Assembly (NCBI RefSeq): GCF_001028665.1
Contig: NZ_CP011504.1
Coordinates: forward strand, 2,604,001-2,668,000
DNA: 64,000 nucleotides
Source: Burkholderia pyrrocinia
GTDB lineage: Bacteria; Pseudomonadota; Gammaproteobacteria; Burkholderiales; Burkholderiaceae
Reading direction: 5' to 3'
The translations under genes and the position numbers were made by a program. Under the pieces are notes generated by a model. The model searched no databases. It saw only the letters and a list, made by a program, of their open reading frames with translations, and was not told the origin of the DNA. How positions within the stretch are numbered: position 1 is the stretch's first letter; the number at the start of each line of letters is the position of its first letter. Below, one piece after another: positions 17,648 through 27,351 of the stretch.

Positions 17648-18454
17648 TCAAGCGGCCGCGTCCCGCAGGAAATCCTCGACGATCATCGCGAAGTACGGCG
17701 GACATTCCTGCATCGGGTAATGCCCGCAATTCGGAATCGTCACGAGCCGCGCGTTCGGGTGCCAGGCCAGGAACGTCGCCTGCATCGCCGCTTCGTCGAG
17801 CCCCGGATCCTTGTCGCCGACTATCACCAGAAAGCGCGTGTCCAGCCCGCGTATGTCGTCGACGAAATCCGTTCCCGTCAGCATGTCGAGATAGGCGAGC
17901 CGGCAACCCGGCGCCACGCGCTCGCGGTTCTGCTGCAGTTTCACGTCGGCCCAGCGCGCCGACAGCCCACCCGTCACGAATCGCACGAGCCGGCGAAACG
18001 CGTCGTCGTTTTCGGCCGTGCTCGCGAAGAATGCGCGCGCGTCGTCGCTCAGGCGATTGCCGGCCGCCGACACCGGGCACACGGCGATCGCGCTCTTGAT
18101 GCGCGATGGCGCGTCGGCGGCGATCCGTTGCGCCGCCATGCCGGTCATCGAATGGCCGATGATGTGAAAACGCTGCCAGCCGAGCCGGTCCGCGAGCGCG
18201 AGGCAATCGGCCGCGATCTCGTCGACGGTGCAGGCGCCGTTCAATTGGATGGAGGTTCCGTAGCCGCGCAGGTCGACGAAGGCGTACGTGAAGGCCGTTT
18301 CGTCGAGATACGGCAATAGCGCTGCGTAGTTGGTCCGGTCGCCGAGCCAGTCGTGCATGACCATCACGCATTCGGGCCCCGTGCCGTGTTGCAGGTAGCC
18401 GAGGCCGTCGTGGTCGGCGTTCGGGCGGGAGGTGAGGGTATCGACAGGGTTCAT
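17648..18454 (-). CDS. Alpha/beta hydrolase
   Basis: 268 residues. Catalytic triad candidates: Ser in GHSMTG, Asp in VGDKDPGLD and His in NCGHYPMQ. The oxyanion region is VMVMHDWLGDRTNY, an HD-W form instead of HGG/HGxPG. No signal peptide, so cytoplasmic. The ATG at 18454 has AAGGAA about nine bases upstream; in-frame sequence further upstream is not protein-like. It has its own strong promoter with an unusual leader hairpin (18494-18564). The family is broad (esterases, C-C hydrolases, haloperoxidase-like) and the substrate cannot be told. Confidence 0.8.
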   Translation of the reverse strand: MNPVDTLTSRPNADHDGLGYLQHGTGPECVMVMHDWLGDRTNYAALLPYLDETAFTYAFVDLRGYGTSIQLNGACTVDEIAADCLALADRLGWQRFHIIGHSMTGMAAQRIAADAPSRIKSAIAVCPVSAAGNRLSDDARAFFASTAENDDAFRRLVRFVTGGLSARWADVKLQQNRERVAPGCRLAYLDMLTGTDFVDDIRGLDTRFLVIVGDKDPGLDEAAMQATFLAWHPNARLVTIPNCGHYPMQECPPYFAMIVEDFLRDAAA

Positions 18455-18493
18455 TTCAAGTGGTTTCCTTTTGGTGGGTGAACCAAAACGAAA

Positions 18494-18564
18494 CGCCCTC
18501 CCGGCGGACCGGGAGGGCGTCTTGAAAGTGCATCGATCGTATCGGGCCGACCGGCGAAAGTCAA
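18494..18564 (-). promoter_or_regulatory. Promoter plus leader hairpin in front of the minus-strand hydrolase
   Basis: On the minus strand TTGACT (18559-18564), a 17-bp spacer and TACGAT (18536-18541) make a near-consensus promoter. Its transcript would almost immediately contain an 11-bp perfect stem (18494-18504 with 18509-18519, four-base loop) followed by TTTCGTTTT, and only then the RBS. That is terminator-like in shape. The divergent 18455-18865 region (411 bp) otherwise holds no gene. Confidence 0.6.
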
Positions 18565-18865
18565 CGTTCGGCGCGCCATCCCGCCGGACACCTCGATGCG
18601 AGGCGCATTGACCCGGCGGTTGTCGTCCGACAGCCGCGACGCGATCGTCGGCCCGATGTTCGTTACGCGGAACATCGCGCCGGCCGATGGTTGAACGCAC
18701 GCGCGGCAGCGCGGTTCGCATATGGCTTTACGTGCGGGCCGGCGCGGTCGTACACTCGTCGGCAATTCGCGGCTCGCGGGCATTGCTTTCAATTGCCTTC
18801 AATCGCTTTCAGCGCGCCGCCGATCGTGCCCGCCGGACATTCGTCGCGCGACGCCAGGAGGCGCC

Positions 18866-20113
18866 ATGAGTGCAGACGCAGCCCCCGCCGCCCCGCCGGT
18901 TCAGCAGCGCATCCAGCACGTGTTCGTGCTGATGCTCGAGAACCGTTCTTTCGATCACCTGTTCGCGCTGTCGGGCGTCGCCGACATCGTTGCCGCGTCG
19001 CCGGGCGACAGCAATGCATACGGCGGCGCGGTCTATCCGTTTGGCGGCGGCGCGCCCGACCGGATGCCGACCGACCCGTGCCACGAATTTACCGACGTGC
19101 TCGAACAGCTCTGCGGGGCGGGCGTGCCGTTCGCGAAAGGGCAGGCCTATCCGCCCGTTAACAATTCGGGATTCGTGTCGAACTACGCGACGTCGCATTC
19201 CGAAGGCACGCCGCCGCAGCCGGCCGACGCGGCCAGGATCATGCAGGGCGCCGACGTGCGGACGCACGCGCCGTCGCTGTACGCGCTCGCGAATGCGTTC
19301 GTGCTGTGCGACGCGTGGCATGCGTCGATGCCGGGGCCGACCTGGCCGAACCGCTTCTTCCTGCACGGCGCGTCGTCGGCCGGGCTCGACCATTCGCCGA
19401 CCAAGGCGGAAATGGCCGGGTGGGATGCATTCGACGGCTTCCCTTATCCGAAGGGTTCGATCTTCGGCGCGCTCGGCGACGGCAACTGGCGCATCTACCA
19501 GGACCAGTCGGGCGATCCGCTCGGCCACGTGCCGCAGGTCGCGTCGCTGAAGGGCATCAGCTTCTTCGACGTCGACGATCTCGCGCACTTCGAAGCCGAT
19601 CTCGCGGCCGGCTACACGGCACGCTACACGTTCATCGAGCCCGGCTACGGCGACATCGTGCACGGCACCTACCAGAACGGCAGCTCGCAACACCCGATGG
19701 ACGGGCTGGCCGGCGGCGACCAGCTCGCCGCGCGCGTGTACAACGCGATCCGCAATTCGCCGGTATGGAACAGCAGCCTGTTCGTGATCGTCTACGACGA
19801 GCACGGCGGCTTCTACGATTCGGTCAGGCCAGGCGCCGCGCCGCCGCCGAACGACGGCGCGGCCGCGACGCTGAACGCGAGCGGCTTCGGGTTCGACGTG
19901 TACGGCGTGCGCGTGCCGGCGATCGTGATTTCGCCGTGGGTCGCGGCCGGGCAGGTCGACCACACGCCGTACGATCATGCGTCGGTCGCCGCGACGCTCG
20001 AGCGGCTGTTCGGCCTCGCGCCGCTGACCGACCGCGACCGCCTCGCCAACGACCTGCTGGCGCTCGTGACGGCTACCTGCCGCACCGACTGTCCGCAAAG
20101 GATTGGATCATGA
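18866..20113 (+). CDS. Phosphoesterase family protein (phospholipase C/acid phosphatase AcpA type)
   Basis: 415 residues of the PF04185 phosphoesterase family. The metal/nucleophile block is MLENRSFDHLFALSG near the N-terminus and the second metal block VIVYDEHGGFYDSV, both diagnostic. Family members cleave phosphodiesters or phosphomonoesters, often phosphatidylcholine. No Sec or Tat signal is visible at the chosen start (RBS AGGAGG 16857-equivalent, at 18857-18862), which is unusual since many relatives are exported. The stop overlaps the next small gene by ATGA. Substrate unknown. Confidence 0.82.
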   Translation: MSADAAPAAPPVQQRIQHVFVLMLENRSFDHLFALSGVADIVAASPGDSNAYGGAVYPFGGGAPDRMPTDPCHEFTDVLEQLCGAGVPFAKGQAYPPVNNSGFVSNYATSHSEGTPPQPADAARIMQGADVRTHAPSLYALANAFVLCDAWHASMPGPTWPNRFFLHGASSAGLDHSPTKAEMAGWDAFDGFPYPKGSIFGALGDGNWRIYQDQSGDPLGHVPQVASLKGISFFDVDDLAHFEADLAAGYTARYTFIEPGYGDIVHGTYQNGSSQHPMDGLAGGDQLAARVYNAIRNSPVWNSSLFVIVYDEHGGFYDSVRPGAAPPPNDGAAATLNASGFGFDVYGVRVPAIVISPWVAAGQVDHTPYDHASVAATLERLFGLAPLTDRDRLANDLLALVTATCRTDCPQRIGS

Positions 20114-20358
20114 GCACGACCCCGGTCCCGGACCCGCGCGATGCACTGCCCGTGCGCGACGGCACGAGCCTGATCGCCTATCTGCACATCCTGAGGAAAG
20201 CGCATGCGGCGCTGGTCGGTCACGACAGCGCCCATCTGCGCTTCAGCGAGATCGTCACGCGCGGGCAGGCGCGGCAATACATCGACGAATTGATGCCGGC
20301 GCTGCTGCAGGCGCGTGCGGAGCATCGGCGGCGCCGGCACGGCGGGAAGCATCGCTGA
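20110..20358 (+). CDS. Small hypothetical protein coupled to the phosphoesterase
   Basis: 82 residues beginning MSTTPVPDPRDALPVRDGT and ending in a basic tail (RRRRHGGKHR). The ATG overlaps the phosphoesterase stop (ATGA), the main support for its being real. Predicted helical (SLIAYLHILRKAHAALVG), no membrane segment or known motif. Confidence 0.55.
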   Translation: MSTTPVPDPRDALPVRDGTSLIAYLHILRKAHAALVGHDSAHLRFSEIVTRGQARQYIDELMPALLQARAEHRRRRHGGKHR

Positions 20359-20480
20359 CGGGCGGGGCGGCGAGCGGTTGGCGCAGTGTAGGGCGGTGCC
20401 TGCCGCGCATGAGAGCGGCGGCTGCGACGCGTCACGCGGCCCGCCGCACCGGATGAGCGCGAAGCCGTAGGCCTCGACTG

Positions 20481-20515
20481 TGGCATCCCGATTTCGTCAC
20501 GAATTCGGGATGCCA
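20481..20515. repeat. Long near-perfect palindrome
   Basis: TGGCATCCCGA (20481-20491) pairs exactly with 20505-20515, and the inner TTCGT/ACGAA continues the symmetry, giving about 16 of 17 paired positions around C20498. It lies between a plus-strand gene end and the 3' end of the minus-strand lipase. It may be a bidirectional terminator, although only a distant TTTTT follows, or a remnant of a mobile-element end. Confidence 0.5.
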
Positions 20516-20584
20516 GGCTCACCGACTTGCCGCGCATTTTTAGCTCGAGCCGGGGCGTCGATCAACTGCACTGCATCTTGCGGA

Positions 20585-21943
20585 CTACGTATTGAACGGC
20601 AGCCCGGGTGTGGCCGGTTGCAACGGACCCGGAACCACCAGCGAACTGCAGTTGCTCACCACCGGCTTGCCCGCCAGAACCTTCCTGATGAAGGGCAGCG
20701 AGTCCACGAGCGAACCGTTTACCGCGCCGTTGTGCGTCAGGCCCGGGTAGTAGTGCCACTCGATGTCGGCCCCGAGGCTGCACGCGGTAGAGATAAAGTT
20801 GTACGCGGCAGGCGTCCCCGTTACCGAGTCGGCAAGCCCGGTTCCCGTGAACAACGGTACCTTCAGGGAGAAGCCCGCGATAGGTGTCGGTAAGCGGCCC
20901 AGCACCGGTCCAACCAGACTCACGGGCGGCCTTGCCCTCAGGTAATTGGCTTCCGTGATGCCTTCCGCGTGCTCCATCGTTTCGAGCGCGTCGACGCAAT
21001 TCTTTGTCGTAGCGGCGAAGAGCGGCTTGGCGCTGTCGGACAGATAGGGCGTGATGTCGAAGGCCGGATTCTCCGCGGGCGCGGTGCCGAGCCAAATCAA
21101 CATGTCGAGCAGCGCATCCCCCGAGACCGGCAGAAGCGCGTTGCCGACGACGGGCGCAGGAATCTGCGGTGCCGGATTGGCGCCCGAAAACCCGAAGGCG
21201 ACACCCGTCGCGACACCGCCCACGATGTGCACGTCAGGGGCATAGGTCGGCGCATATTGCAACGTGGCGATCGTGGCGCCCGAACCTTGCGACTGGCCGA
21301 CCAATACAACCTTGTTTGCGAGCACGCCCGGAAACATCGCCAGCGCCGCACGCAGATTGTCGAGCGTGCTGTACGCTTCGGCGCGCGTCAGCACGTAAGG
21401 GTGGGGGCCGGGCGTGCCGAGGCCCTGATAGTCGGTTGCGACAACCGCGTAGCCTTGCGCCAGCAACGTACCGAGGTAAGCCTTGTCGCGATCCGACCGC
21501 TGCGCGTACGACTGGGCGCACACATCGGCCACGCCGACGGTGCCGTGCGTCCACGCGATGACGGGCCAACCGTTTGCCGGCGGGGACCCCTTCGGAAAAT
21601 AGACAGCACCGGAAACGGCAACGGGCGTCGTTCCGTCGACGCCGTCAGTCGACGTGTAGAGCATGCGAACATTCTGCGACGGGTCCGAGTTGTCGAGCGC
21701 AAGACTGGCATCCAGCGGTTGCTGACGCAACAATTGGCCCGGCGTACCGGGCACTCGACTGCTCCACACGTAGAACGACGGGACGCCGCCGTCGCCAACC
21801 GCTGCGTTGGACACGGGAACAGGGCCGCTTGGCGGTTGGGGGGCGCTGTCCGCGCTCCCGCCGCAGCCCGACGCCAGAAGCATCACGGCGCTACCGATCA
21901 AAACCAGCCAGATCGAGTCTCCAAACCATCTGATTTTTTTCAT
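20585..21943 (-). CDS. Secreted lipase-like alpha/beta hydrolase, predicted lipoprotein
   Basis: 452 residues. Lipoprotein signal with lipobox LASGC at about residues 23-27 (MLLASGCGGSADSAP), so probably anchored in the outer membrane. The body resembles the secretory lipase/LIP family: VIAWTHGTVG, nucleophile Ser in VLVGQSQGSGA, and a His in YPGLTHNGAVNG near the C-terminus; Asp near TGTGLADSVTG. Family members hydrolyse acylglycerols and other esters. It is divergent from a LysR gene with 183 bp between, so that regulator may control it. Base composition is slightly lower in GC than the steroid cluster. Confidence 0.78.
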   Translation of the reverse strand: MKKIRWFGDSIWLVLIGSAVMLLASGCGGSADSAPQPPSGPVPVSNAAVGDGGVPSFYVWSSRVPGTPGQLLRQQPLDASLALDNSDPSQNVRMLYTSTDGVDGTTPVAVSGAVYFPKGSPPANGWPVIAWTHGTVGVADVCAQSYAQRSDRDKAYLGTLLAQGYAVVATDYQGLGTPGPHPYVLTRAEAYSTLDNLRAALAMFPGVLANKVVLVGQSQGSGATIATLQYAPTYAPDVHIVGGVATGVAFGFSGANPAPQIPAPVVGNALLPVSGDALLDMLIWLGTAPAENPAFDITPYLSDSAKPLFAATTKNCVDALETMEHAEGITEANYLRARPPVSLVGPVLGRLPTPIAGFSLKVPLFTGTGLADSVTGTPAAYNFISTACSLGADIEWHYYPGLTHNGAVNGSLVDSLPFIRKVLAGKPVVSNCSSLVVPGPLQPATPGLPFNT

Positions 21944-22126
21944 ATGTATCCACTTGAGTGGTCCATGAAATTACCTGGATGTCGGTCTCGGACGGAGAAT
22001 GGCTACACTGACGTGCCGTTCTCGTCCGGACCCGCCTCCCCGAAGGAAGTCGAGGAATAGTGGTGCGGAAAATAAACTCGCAAAAGACGCTTTTTTGGTA
22101 CATGCGATAACCTGGGATTGTCGTCA

Positions 22127-23029
22127 ATGAAATACCCGCAGGTACTGGCATTCGTTCGCGCAGCAACGTTGGGCAGCATTCGTGCGGCAGCGCGTTCCAT
22201 GGACATATCGCAGGCTGCGGTAACGAAGACGATCAAGACGCTCGAAGAGGATCTCGGTGTCGCGCTGTTCTCACGTGGTGTACGCGGGGCTACGCTGACT
22301 GCCGCCGGCGCATCGCTGTTACCGCGGGCGATGCTTATCGTCAGCCAGATGGAGCTCCTGCCCGGCGACATTCGTTCTGATGAGCGCGCCCGCGTCTCAA
22401 TGGGCGTTTTGCCTGTAGCAACGGCCCTGTTGCTTCCCCATGCATTGCCTGCTTTTGTCGCGTCCCGGCCGCACGCGCCGCTGCGCATCGCCGACGGTTT
22501 TCTGTCCAGTGTTCTACCCGGCCTGCGAGACGGATCGCTCGATTTCGGCCTATGTGCGATCGAATCCGACAGGCTCACGAACTTCTTCAGGTTCGAACCA
22601 TGGTTTCGATCACGCGCGGTGGTGGTCGCCCGACGAGACCACCCGTTGGCAGGGCGGCCATGCGGTATCGGCGATCTGGTGCGTTATGGATGGATTTACG
22701 CCGGATCGCGCGCGAGCGTGCTTGACTTGTTCTTCAATCATCCACGCTCCGGTGCGGCCGACGAGCCGTTGATCATCGAGGCGCAGAACGTCACCGCAGG
22801 TATCGTCGCCGTGACAAGCACTGACGCAATCTCGATCGCGCCCGGTGAGTTGGCCGCTCAGATCGTCGCCAATCCTGACATCGTGCTGCTTGACGTGACC
22901 GATTCGCTGCCGGAGACGATTATCGGCTTGCTCACGCGGGCGGACGGTAGTTTGTCGGCAAACGCGCAGATGCTGGTCGAGTTGTTGCGAGCAGCAGCGC
23001 AACGCATCCCGGGGCTTGAGCATTGCTAA
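22127..23029 (+). CDS. LysR-family transcriptional regulator
   Basis: 300 residues. N-terminal winged HTH (MKYPQVLAFVRAATLGSIRAAARSMDISQAAVTKTIKTLEE), then a LysR substrate-binding domain. An in-frame TTG at 22118 would add three residues; neither start has a strong RBS. It is transcribed divergently from the lipase-like gene, so autoregulation and lipase control are the default expectation. The ligand is not predictable. It ends just before the terminator at 23038-23057, facing the minus-strand tes operon. Confidence 0.87.
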   Translation: MKYPQVLAFVRAATLGSIRAAARSMDISQAAVTKTIKTLEEDLGVALFSRGVRGATLTAAGASLLPRAMLIVSQMELLPGDIRSDERARVSMGVLPVATALLLPHALPAFVASRPHAPLRIADGFLSSVLPGLRDGSLDFGLCAIESDRLTNFFRFEPWFRSRAVVVARRDHPLAGRPCGIGDLVRYGWIYAGSRASVLDLFFNHPRSGAADEPLIIEAQNVTAGIVAVTSTDAISIAPGELAAQIVANPDIVLLDVTDSLPETIIGLLTRADGSLSANAQMLVELLRAAAQRIPGLEHC

Positions 23030-23037
23030 TACAAGAA

Positions 23038-23057
23038 AACGGGGCTTGCGCCCCGTT
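23038..23057 (-). terminator. Rho-independent terminator of the minus-strand tesE-F-G operon
   Basis: Stem AACGGGGC/GCCCCGTT with a four-base loop; on the minus strand it is followed by TTTTCTTGT. Lies 35 bases beyond the aldolase stop and can also serve the converging LysR gene. Confidence 0.75.
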
Positions 23058-23092
23058 CACACCGCTTCCGGACTGGTGCCGGCCGCATTCGG

Positions 23093-24124
23093 TTACGCCG
23101 CAATCTCCCGCGCCCGCACCATCGTCAGCGCCGCGTCCTCGATCATGTCTTCCTGCCCGCCGACGAGCCGCTGCCGGCCCAGTTCGACGAGGATGTCGCG
23201 CGCGGGAATGCCGTACTTCGCCTCCGCGCGCTTCGCGAACAGCAGGAACGACGAGTAGACGCCCGCATAACCGAGCGTCAGCGCATCGCGGTCGAGGCGG
23301 ATCGGCGCGTCCATGATCGGCACGACGAGATCCTCGGCGACGTCCGAAATCGCGAACACGTCGACGCCCGTCTCGATTCCCATCCGGTCGCACACCGCGA
23401 CGAACACTTCCATCGGCGTGTTGCCCGCACCGGCGCCGAGGCCGGCTGCGGCCGCGTCGATCCGGTTCGCGCCGGCGGCGACCGCCGCGACCGAGTTCGC
23501 GACGCCCATCGCGAGATTGTGGTGGCCGTGGAAGCCGAGTTCCGTCTCCGGCTTCAGCGCGTCGCGCACCTGGGCGATCCGCGCGGTCACGTCGTCGGGC
23601 AGCATGTAGCCGGCCGAATCGGTGATGTAGATGCAGTTCGCGCCGTACGACTCCATCAGCTTCGCCTGCACGACGAGCTGCTCCGGCGACGACATGTGCG
23701 CCATCATCAGGAAGCCGACGGTATCGAGCCCGAGCGTGCGCGCGAGGCCGATGTGCTGTTCCGACACGTCGGCCTCGGTGCAATGCGTCGCGACGCGGAT
23801 CGTGCCGACGCCGAGCTCGTGCGCCATGCGCAGGTGCTCGACGGTGCCGATGCCGGGCAGCAGCAGCGCCGACACCTTCGCCTGCTTCAGCTCCGGAATC
23901 ACGGCGCTCAGGTACGCCTCGTCGGTATGCGCGGGGAAACCGTAGTTGACCGACGCGCCGCCGAGCCCGTCGCCGTGCGTGACCTCGATCAGCGGCACGC
24001 CGGCCGCATCGAGCCCGCGCGCGATGTTGCGCATCTGGTCGAGCGTGATCTGGTGGCGCTTCGGGTGCATCCCGTCGCGCAGCGACATGTCGTGGACGGT
24101 GATCTTCTTGCCTGCAAGTGACAT
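23093..24124 (-). CDS. tesG: 4-hydroxy-2-oxovalerate aldolase (TesG/BphI type)
   Basis: 343 residues of the HMGL-like TIM-barrel aldolases. Catalytic and metal-site residues are visible: [13 protein letters not shown] near the N-terminus and [15 protein letters not shown] for the metal His pair. It cleaves 4-hydroxy-2-oxoacids to pyruvate and an aldehyde and channels the aldehyde to the acylating dehydrogenase encoded next to it. The ATG at 24124 follows a GAGGAG; a TTG at 24139 in frame would add five residues. In steroid degraders this step handles 4-hydroxy-2-oxohexanoate, giving propanal. Confidence 0.9.
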   Translation of the reverse strand: MSLAGKKITVHDMSLRDGMHPKRHQITLDQMRNIARGLDAAGVPLIEVTHGDGLGGASVNYGFPAHTDEAYLSAVIPELKQAKVSALLLPGIGTVEHLRMAHELGVGTIRVATHCTEADVSEQHIGLARTLGLDTVGFLMMAHMSSPEQLVVQAKLMESYGANCIYITDSAGYMLPDDVTARIAQVRDALKPETELGFHGHHNLAMGVANSVAAVAAGANRIDAAAAGLGAGAGNTPMEVFVAVCDRMGIETGVDVFAISDVAEDLVVPIMDAPIRLDRDALTLGYAGVYSSFLLFAKRAEAKYGIPARDILVELGRQRLVGGQEDMIEDAALTMVRAREIAA

Positions 24125-24140
24125 CGCGTGGCTCCTCAAC

Positions 24141-25040
24141 TCAAGCGGTGGCGGCCGTCGCGGCCAGCATCTGTTCGGCGAAACGCTCGGCCGTGGCGGC
24201 CGCGGCGGCGGTCATGATGTCGAGGTTGCCCGCGTACTTCGGCAGGTAGTCGCCGAGCCCTTCGACTTCCATGAACACCGATACGCGATTGCCGTCGAAC
24301 ACGGGGCCGTTCTTCAGCGTGTAGCCGGGCACGTAGCGCTGCACTTCCTTGACCATCGCGTGCACGGACGCGGTGATCGCGTCGACGTCGGGCGGCCCGT
24401 CGGTCAGGCAGTGGATCGTGTCGCGCATGATCAGCGGCGGCTCGGCCGGGTTGATCACGATGATCGCCTTGCCCTTGCGTGCACCGCCGACCTGTTCGAT
24501 CGCGCCGGACGTCGTGCGCGTGAATTCGTCGATGTTCTTGCGCGTGCCGGGGCCGACCGAACGCGACGACACCGTCGCGACGATCTCGCCGTACGCGACC
24601 GGCTGCACGCGCGACACCGCGTACACCATCGGGATCGTCGCCTGGCCGCCGCAGGTCACCATGTTCACGTTCATCTGCGCGCTGTCGAGATGCGCGTCGA
24701 GGTTCACCGGCGGCACGCAGTACGGCCCGATCGCGGCGGGCGTCAGGTCGATCATCTTCACGCCGAGCGCGGTGAGCTTGTCGGAGTTGTCGCGGTGCAC
24801 GTAGGCCGACGTCGCGTCGAACGCGATGCGGATGTCGTCGGCGGTCACGTGCGGCAGCAGCCCGTCGACACCCTTGTCGGTGGTCTTCAGGCCGAATTCG
24901 CGGGCGCGCGCGAGGCCATCCGACGCCGGGTCGACGCCGACCATCCACACGGGTTCGAGCACCGTCGAGCGGCGCAGCTTGTACAGCAGGTCGGTGCCGA
25001 TGTTGCCGGGACCGATCAGTGCGCATTTGATTTTCTTCAT
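24141..25040 (-). CDS. tesF: Acetaldehyde/propanal dehydrogenase (acylating), TesF/BphJ type
   Basis: 299 residues. N-terminal Rossmann motif [16 protein letters not shown], catalytic Cys in [16 protein letters not shown], and the [18 protein letters not shown] segment typical of the family. It oxidises the aldehyde released by the aldolase to acyl-CoA with NAD and CoA, forming a physical complex with that aldolase in known systems. The gene lies 16 bp upstream of tesG and 10 bp downstream of tesE, all on the minus strand. For a steroid pathway the product would be propionyl-CoA. Confidence 0.92.
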   Translation of the reverse strand: MKKIKCALIGPGNIGTDLLYKLRRSTVLEPVWMVGVDPASDGLARAREFGLKTTDKGVDGLLPHVTADDIRIAFDATSAYVHRDNSDKLTALGVKMIDLTPAAIGPYCVPPVNLDAHLDSAQMNVNMVTCGGQATIPMVYAVSRVQPVAYGEIVATVSSRSVGPGTRKNIDEFTRTTSGAIEQVGGARKGKAIIVINPAEPPLIMRDTIHCLTDGPPDVDAITASVHAMVKEVQRYVPGYTLKNGPVFDGNRVSVFMEVEGLGDYLPKYAGNLDIMTAAAAATAERFAEQMLAATAATA

Positions 25041-25050
25041 CGGGGTTCCT

Positions 25051-25833
25051 TTAGATAAAGCGGACGTCGCAACTGCCGATGCCGGAGATATGCATCGACA
25101 GTGCGTCGCCGGCCGTGACCGGAATCAGTTTCGCGAGCGAGCCGGACAACACGATCTCGCCGGCAAGCAGCGGCACGTCGTATGCGGCGAGCGTGTTCGC
25201 GAGCCACGCGACCGCGTCGGCGGGATGGCCGAGCGCAGCATCGCCACGCCCTTGCGCGACGGGTTCGCCGTTCTTCTCGATCGTCATCTCGCATGCGGTG
25301 AGATCGAGCGTGCGCGGGTCGACGCGCGCGTCGCCGAGCACGTACACGCCGCACGACGCGTTGTCGGCGACGGTGTCCTCGATGCGGATCGCCCAGTCGC
25401 GGATGCGCGAATCGACGATCTCGAAGCAGGGCGCGACGGCGGCCGTCGCGGCGATCACGTCGGTGCGGTCGATGCCGGGGCCGCGCAGGTCGTGCGACAG
25501 GATGAACGCGATCTCGCCCTCGGCGCGCGGCGCGATCAGCGAGTCGGCGGCAATCGCCTCACCGGCCGCGTAGTGCATGCCGGACAGCAGGATGCCGAAA
25601 TCGGGCTGGCGCACGTTCAGCATGTCCTGCACGGCCTGGCTCGTCACGCCGATCTTTTTGCCGACGACCGCTTCGCCCTGTTCGACGCGGCGTTCGATGA
25701 AGCGCTGCTGGATGCGGTAGGCGTCATGGAGCGACAGCCGGCGCGGGCGGCTCGACAGCGGCGCGACCGGCGCGCGCGCGTGCCACGCGGCGTACAGCTC
25801 GTCGCCGAGCGTCGTATGCAGGCGGGAAGACAT
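25051..25833 (-). CDS. tesE: 2-hydroxypenta-2,4-dienoate-type hydratase (TesE/BphH)
   Basis: 260 residues of the FAA hydrolase-like hydratase family. Diagnostic blocks: [33 protein letters not shown] (metal-binding Glu residues) and the region around [19 protein letters not shown]. It adds water to 2-hydroxyalka-2,4-dienoate, the small fragment released by the TesD hydrolase, to make the aldolase substrate. First gene of the tesE-F-G trio; DUF1329 lies 94 bp upstream on the same strand, so a shared transcript from the DUF1302 promoter is likely. Confidence 0.9.
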   Translation of the reverse strand: MSSRLHTTLGDELYAAWHARAPVAPLSSRPRRLSLHDAYRIQQRFIERRVEQGEAVVGKKIGVTSQAVQDMLNVRQPDFGILLSGMHYAAGEAIAADSLIAPRAEGEIAFILSHDLRGPGIDRTDVIAATAAVAPCFEIVDSRIRDWAIRIEDTVADNASCGVYVLGDARVDPRTLDLTACEMTIEKNGEPVAQGRGDAALGHPADAVAWLANTLAAYDVPLLAGEIVLSGSLAKLIPVTAGDALSMHISGIGSCDVRFI

Positions 25834-25927
25834 GAATGGGCCCTCGAATGGAAAAGGCCGCCGTCGCGGGCGGCGTCGTGCGCCGGAGCGGGGCTCCGGC
25901 GCGTGGGGCGCGGGCGTGCCGCGTCGA

Positions 25928-27310
25928 TCAGTTCCCCGAACTGCGGATCGCGTCCGGCGAGAAGTACGCCTCGTTGAACTGCGGGCTGTTGTCGAGCTTC
26001 GGCATCGGGCCTTCGTTCGTCAGGCGGTCGGCCATGTACGCACCCGAGATCAGGTCGTGGAAGAACACCGCGCTCGGGTAGAACACCTTCGCGTCATACG
26101 CGTACAGCGACGTCGCGACGTTGGTGCGCCAGAGCTGGCCGCGCGCGTCGTAGTTGTCCGCGAGCAGCGATTGCCACGAATCCTCGTCGATGTACAGCAC
26201 GCGCTTCGCATACTGGTGGCGATAGCCGCTCTTCAGCGTCGCCTGCAGCACCCACACGCGATGCAGCTCGTAGCGGATATACGCCGGGTTCTCGTGGCCC
26301 TTGGTCAGCAGGTCGCCGTACTTCACCGCGCTGTCCATCACCTTGTAGTTGTCGTAGGGCACGTAGATCTCGCGCTTGCCGACGATCTTCCAGTCGTAGC
26401 GGTCGCCGGGGCCGTTGTACAGGCGGTCGTCGTCGACGGTGCGGAAGCCGCCCGGGCCCTGCGGCTGGTCGTAGCCGTATTCGGGCGCCTGGCGCACGCG
26501 CCGCGTGCCGGGGTTGTACATCCACGTGCGCGACGAGTTGTCGGCGCCAGCCTTGTCCCAGTTCGTGAAGCCGACGATCAGCGAGCCGCGGTCGGACAGC
26601 GGCAGCTCCGTCGCGTTGCGGTAGTACGTGCGATTGTTCAGGTCGCTTTTCACGTCGTACTTGCCGACGTTGCGCGGCGAGTAGATGTCGTAGCGCACCT
26701 TGCCCCACGCGATGTTGCCGTCGGAGTACACGACCGCCTGGTCGTAGGTGGCCTGCTCGGTGCCGATCGACGACGAGAAGCGCTGGTTCCACAGCAGTTC
26801 CGCGGCGGTCTTCGGGATCGGGTAGGGCACCGTCGGCGGCGCGTTCGTGAGGCCGTTCGCGTCGGTCGTCATCGTCGAATCGGGCGCGTACGCGCGGATG
26901 TCCTTGTAGACGGCATCCGGGTAGCGGAAGTCGCGGTGGCTCGGGTAGACGATGATCTTGAAGCTGGCCGGATAGCGCTTGAACATCGCCTTCTGACCGT
27001 CGGTCAGGTGCTCCGCGTACTGCGCCATGTTCTCCGCGGTGATCGTCGCGACCGGCTTCTCGCTCGCGAACGGATCGGGGTAGCGGCTGCCGCGCTTGTA
27101 TTGCACGTCCGCTGGCGTGCCGAGCCACTTGCCCGACCACTCGGGCACGCTGCTGTCCTTGCTCGCGGCGCGGACCGCGCCCATCGGGGTCAACTGGCCG
27201 TCGAGCGCCTTCAGGTCGTCCGGCGTGACCTTCGGGAACGACGCCGTCGCGACGAGCGCGCAAGCGGCCATCACCGACGCGCGCATGAGGGGGAGACGAA
27301 TTCGCTTCAT
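25928..27310 (-). CDS. DUF1329 family exported protein
   Basis: 460 residues. An N-terminal signal (MKRIRLPLMRASVMAACALVATASF) precedes a long DUF1329 domain, with KVTPDDLKALDGQLTPMGA at the mature start. The family is soluble, lipoprotein-fold related (LolA-like in structure predictions) and almost always sits beside a DUF1302 gene. The pair is recurrent in clusters for steroids, terpenoids and other hydrophobic substrates. RBS AAGAGGA precedes the ATG at 27310. A role in moving hydrophobic substrate between outer membrane and periplasm is inference. Confidence 0.85.
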   Translation of the reverse strand: MKRIRLPLMRASVMAACALVATASFPKVTPDDLKALDGQLTPMGAVRAASKDSSVPEWSGKWLGTPADVQYKRGSRYPDPFASEKPVATITAENMAQYAEHLTDGQKAMFKRYPASFKIIVYPSHRDFRYPDAVYKDIRAYAPDSTMTTDANGLTNAPPTVPYPIPKTAAELLWNQRFSSSIGTEQATYDQAVVYSDGNIAWGKVRYDIYSPRNVGKYDVKSDLNNRTYYRNATELPLSDRGSLIVGFTNWDKAGADNSSRTWMYNPGTRRVRQAPEYGYDQPQGPGGFRTVDDDRLYNGPGDRYDWKIVGKREIYVPYDNYKVMDSAVKYGDLLTKGHENPAYIRYELHRVWVLQATLKSGYRHQYAKRVLYIDEDSWQSLLADNYDARGQLWRTNVATSLYAYDAKVFYPSAVFFHDLISGAYMADRLTNEGPMPKLDNSPQFNEAYFSPDAIRSSGN

Positions 27311-27351
27311 GACTAATCCTCTTCTTGCTGAGTGACGAGCGGCCGGGCCGC

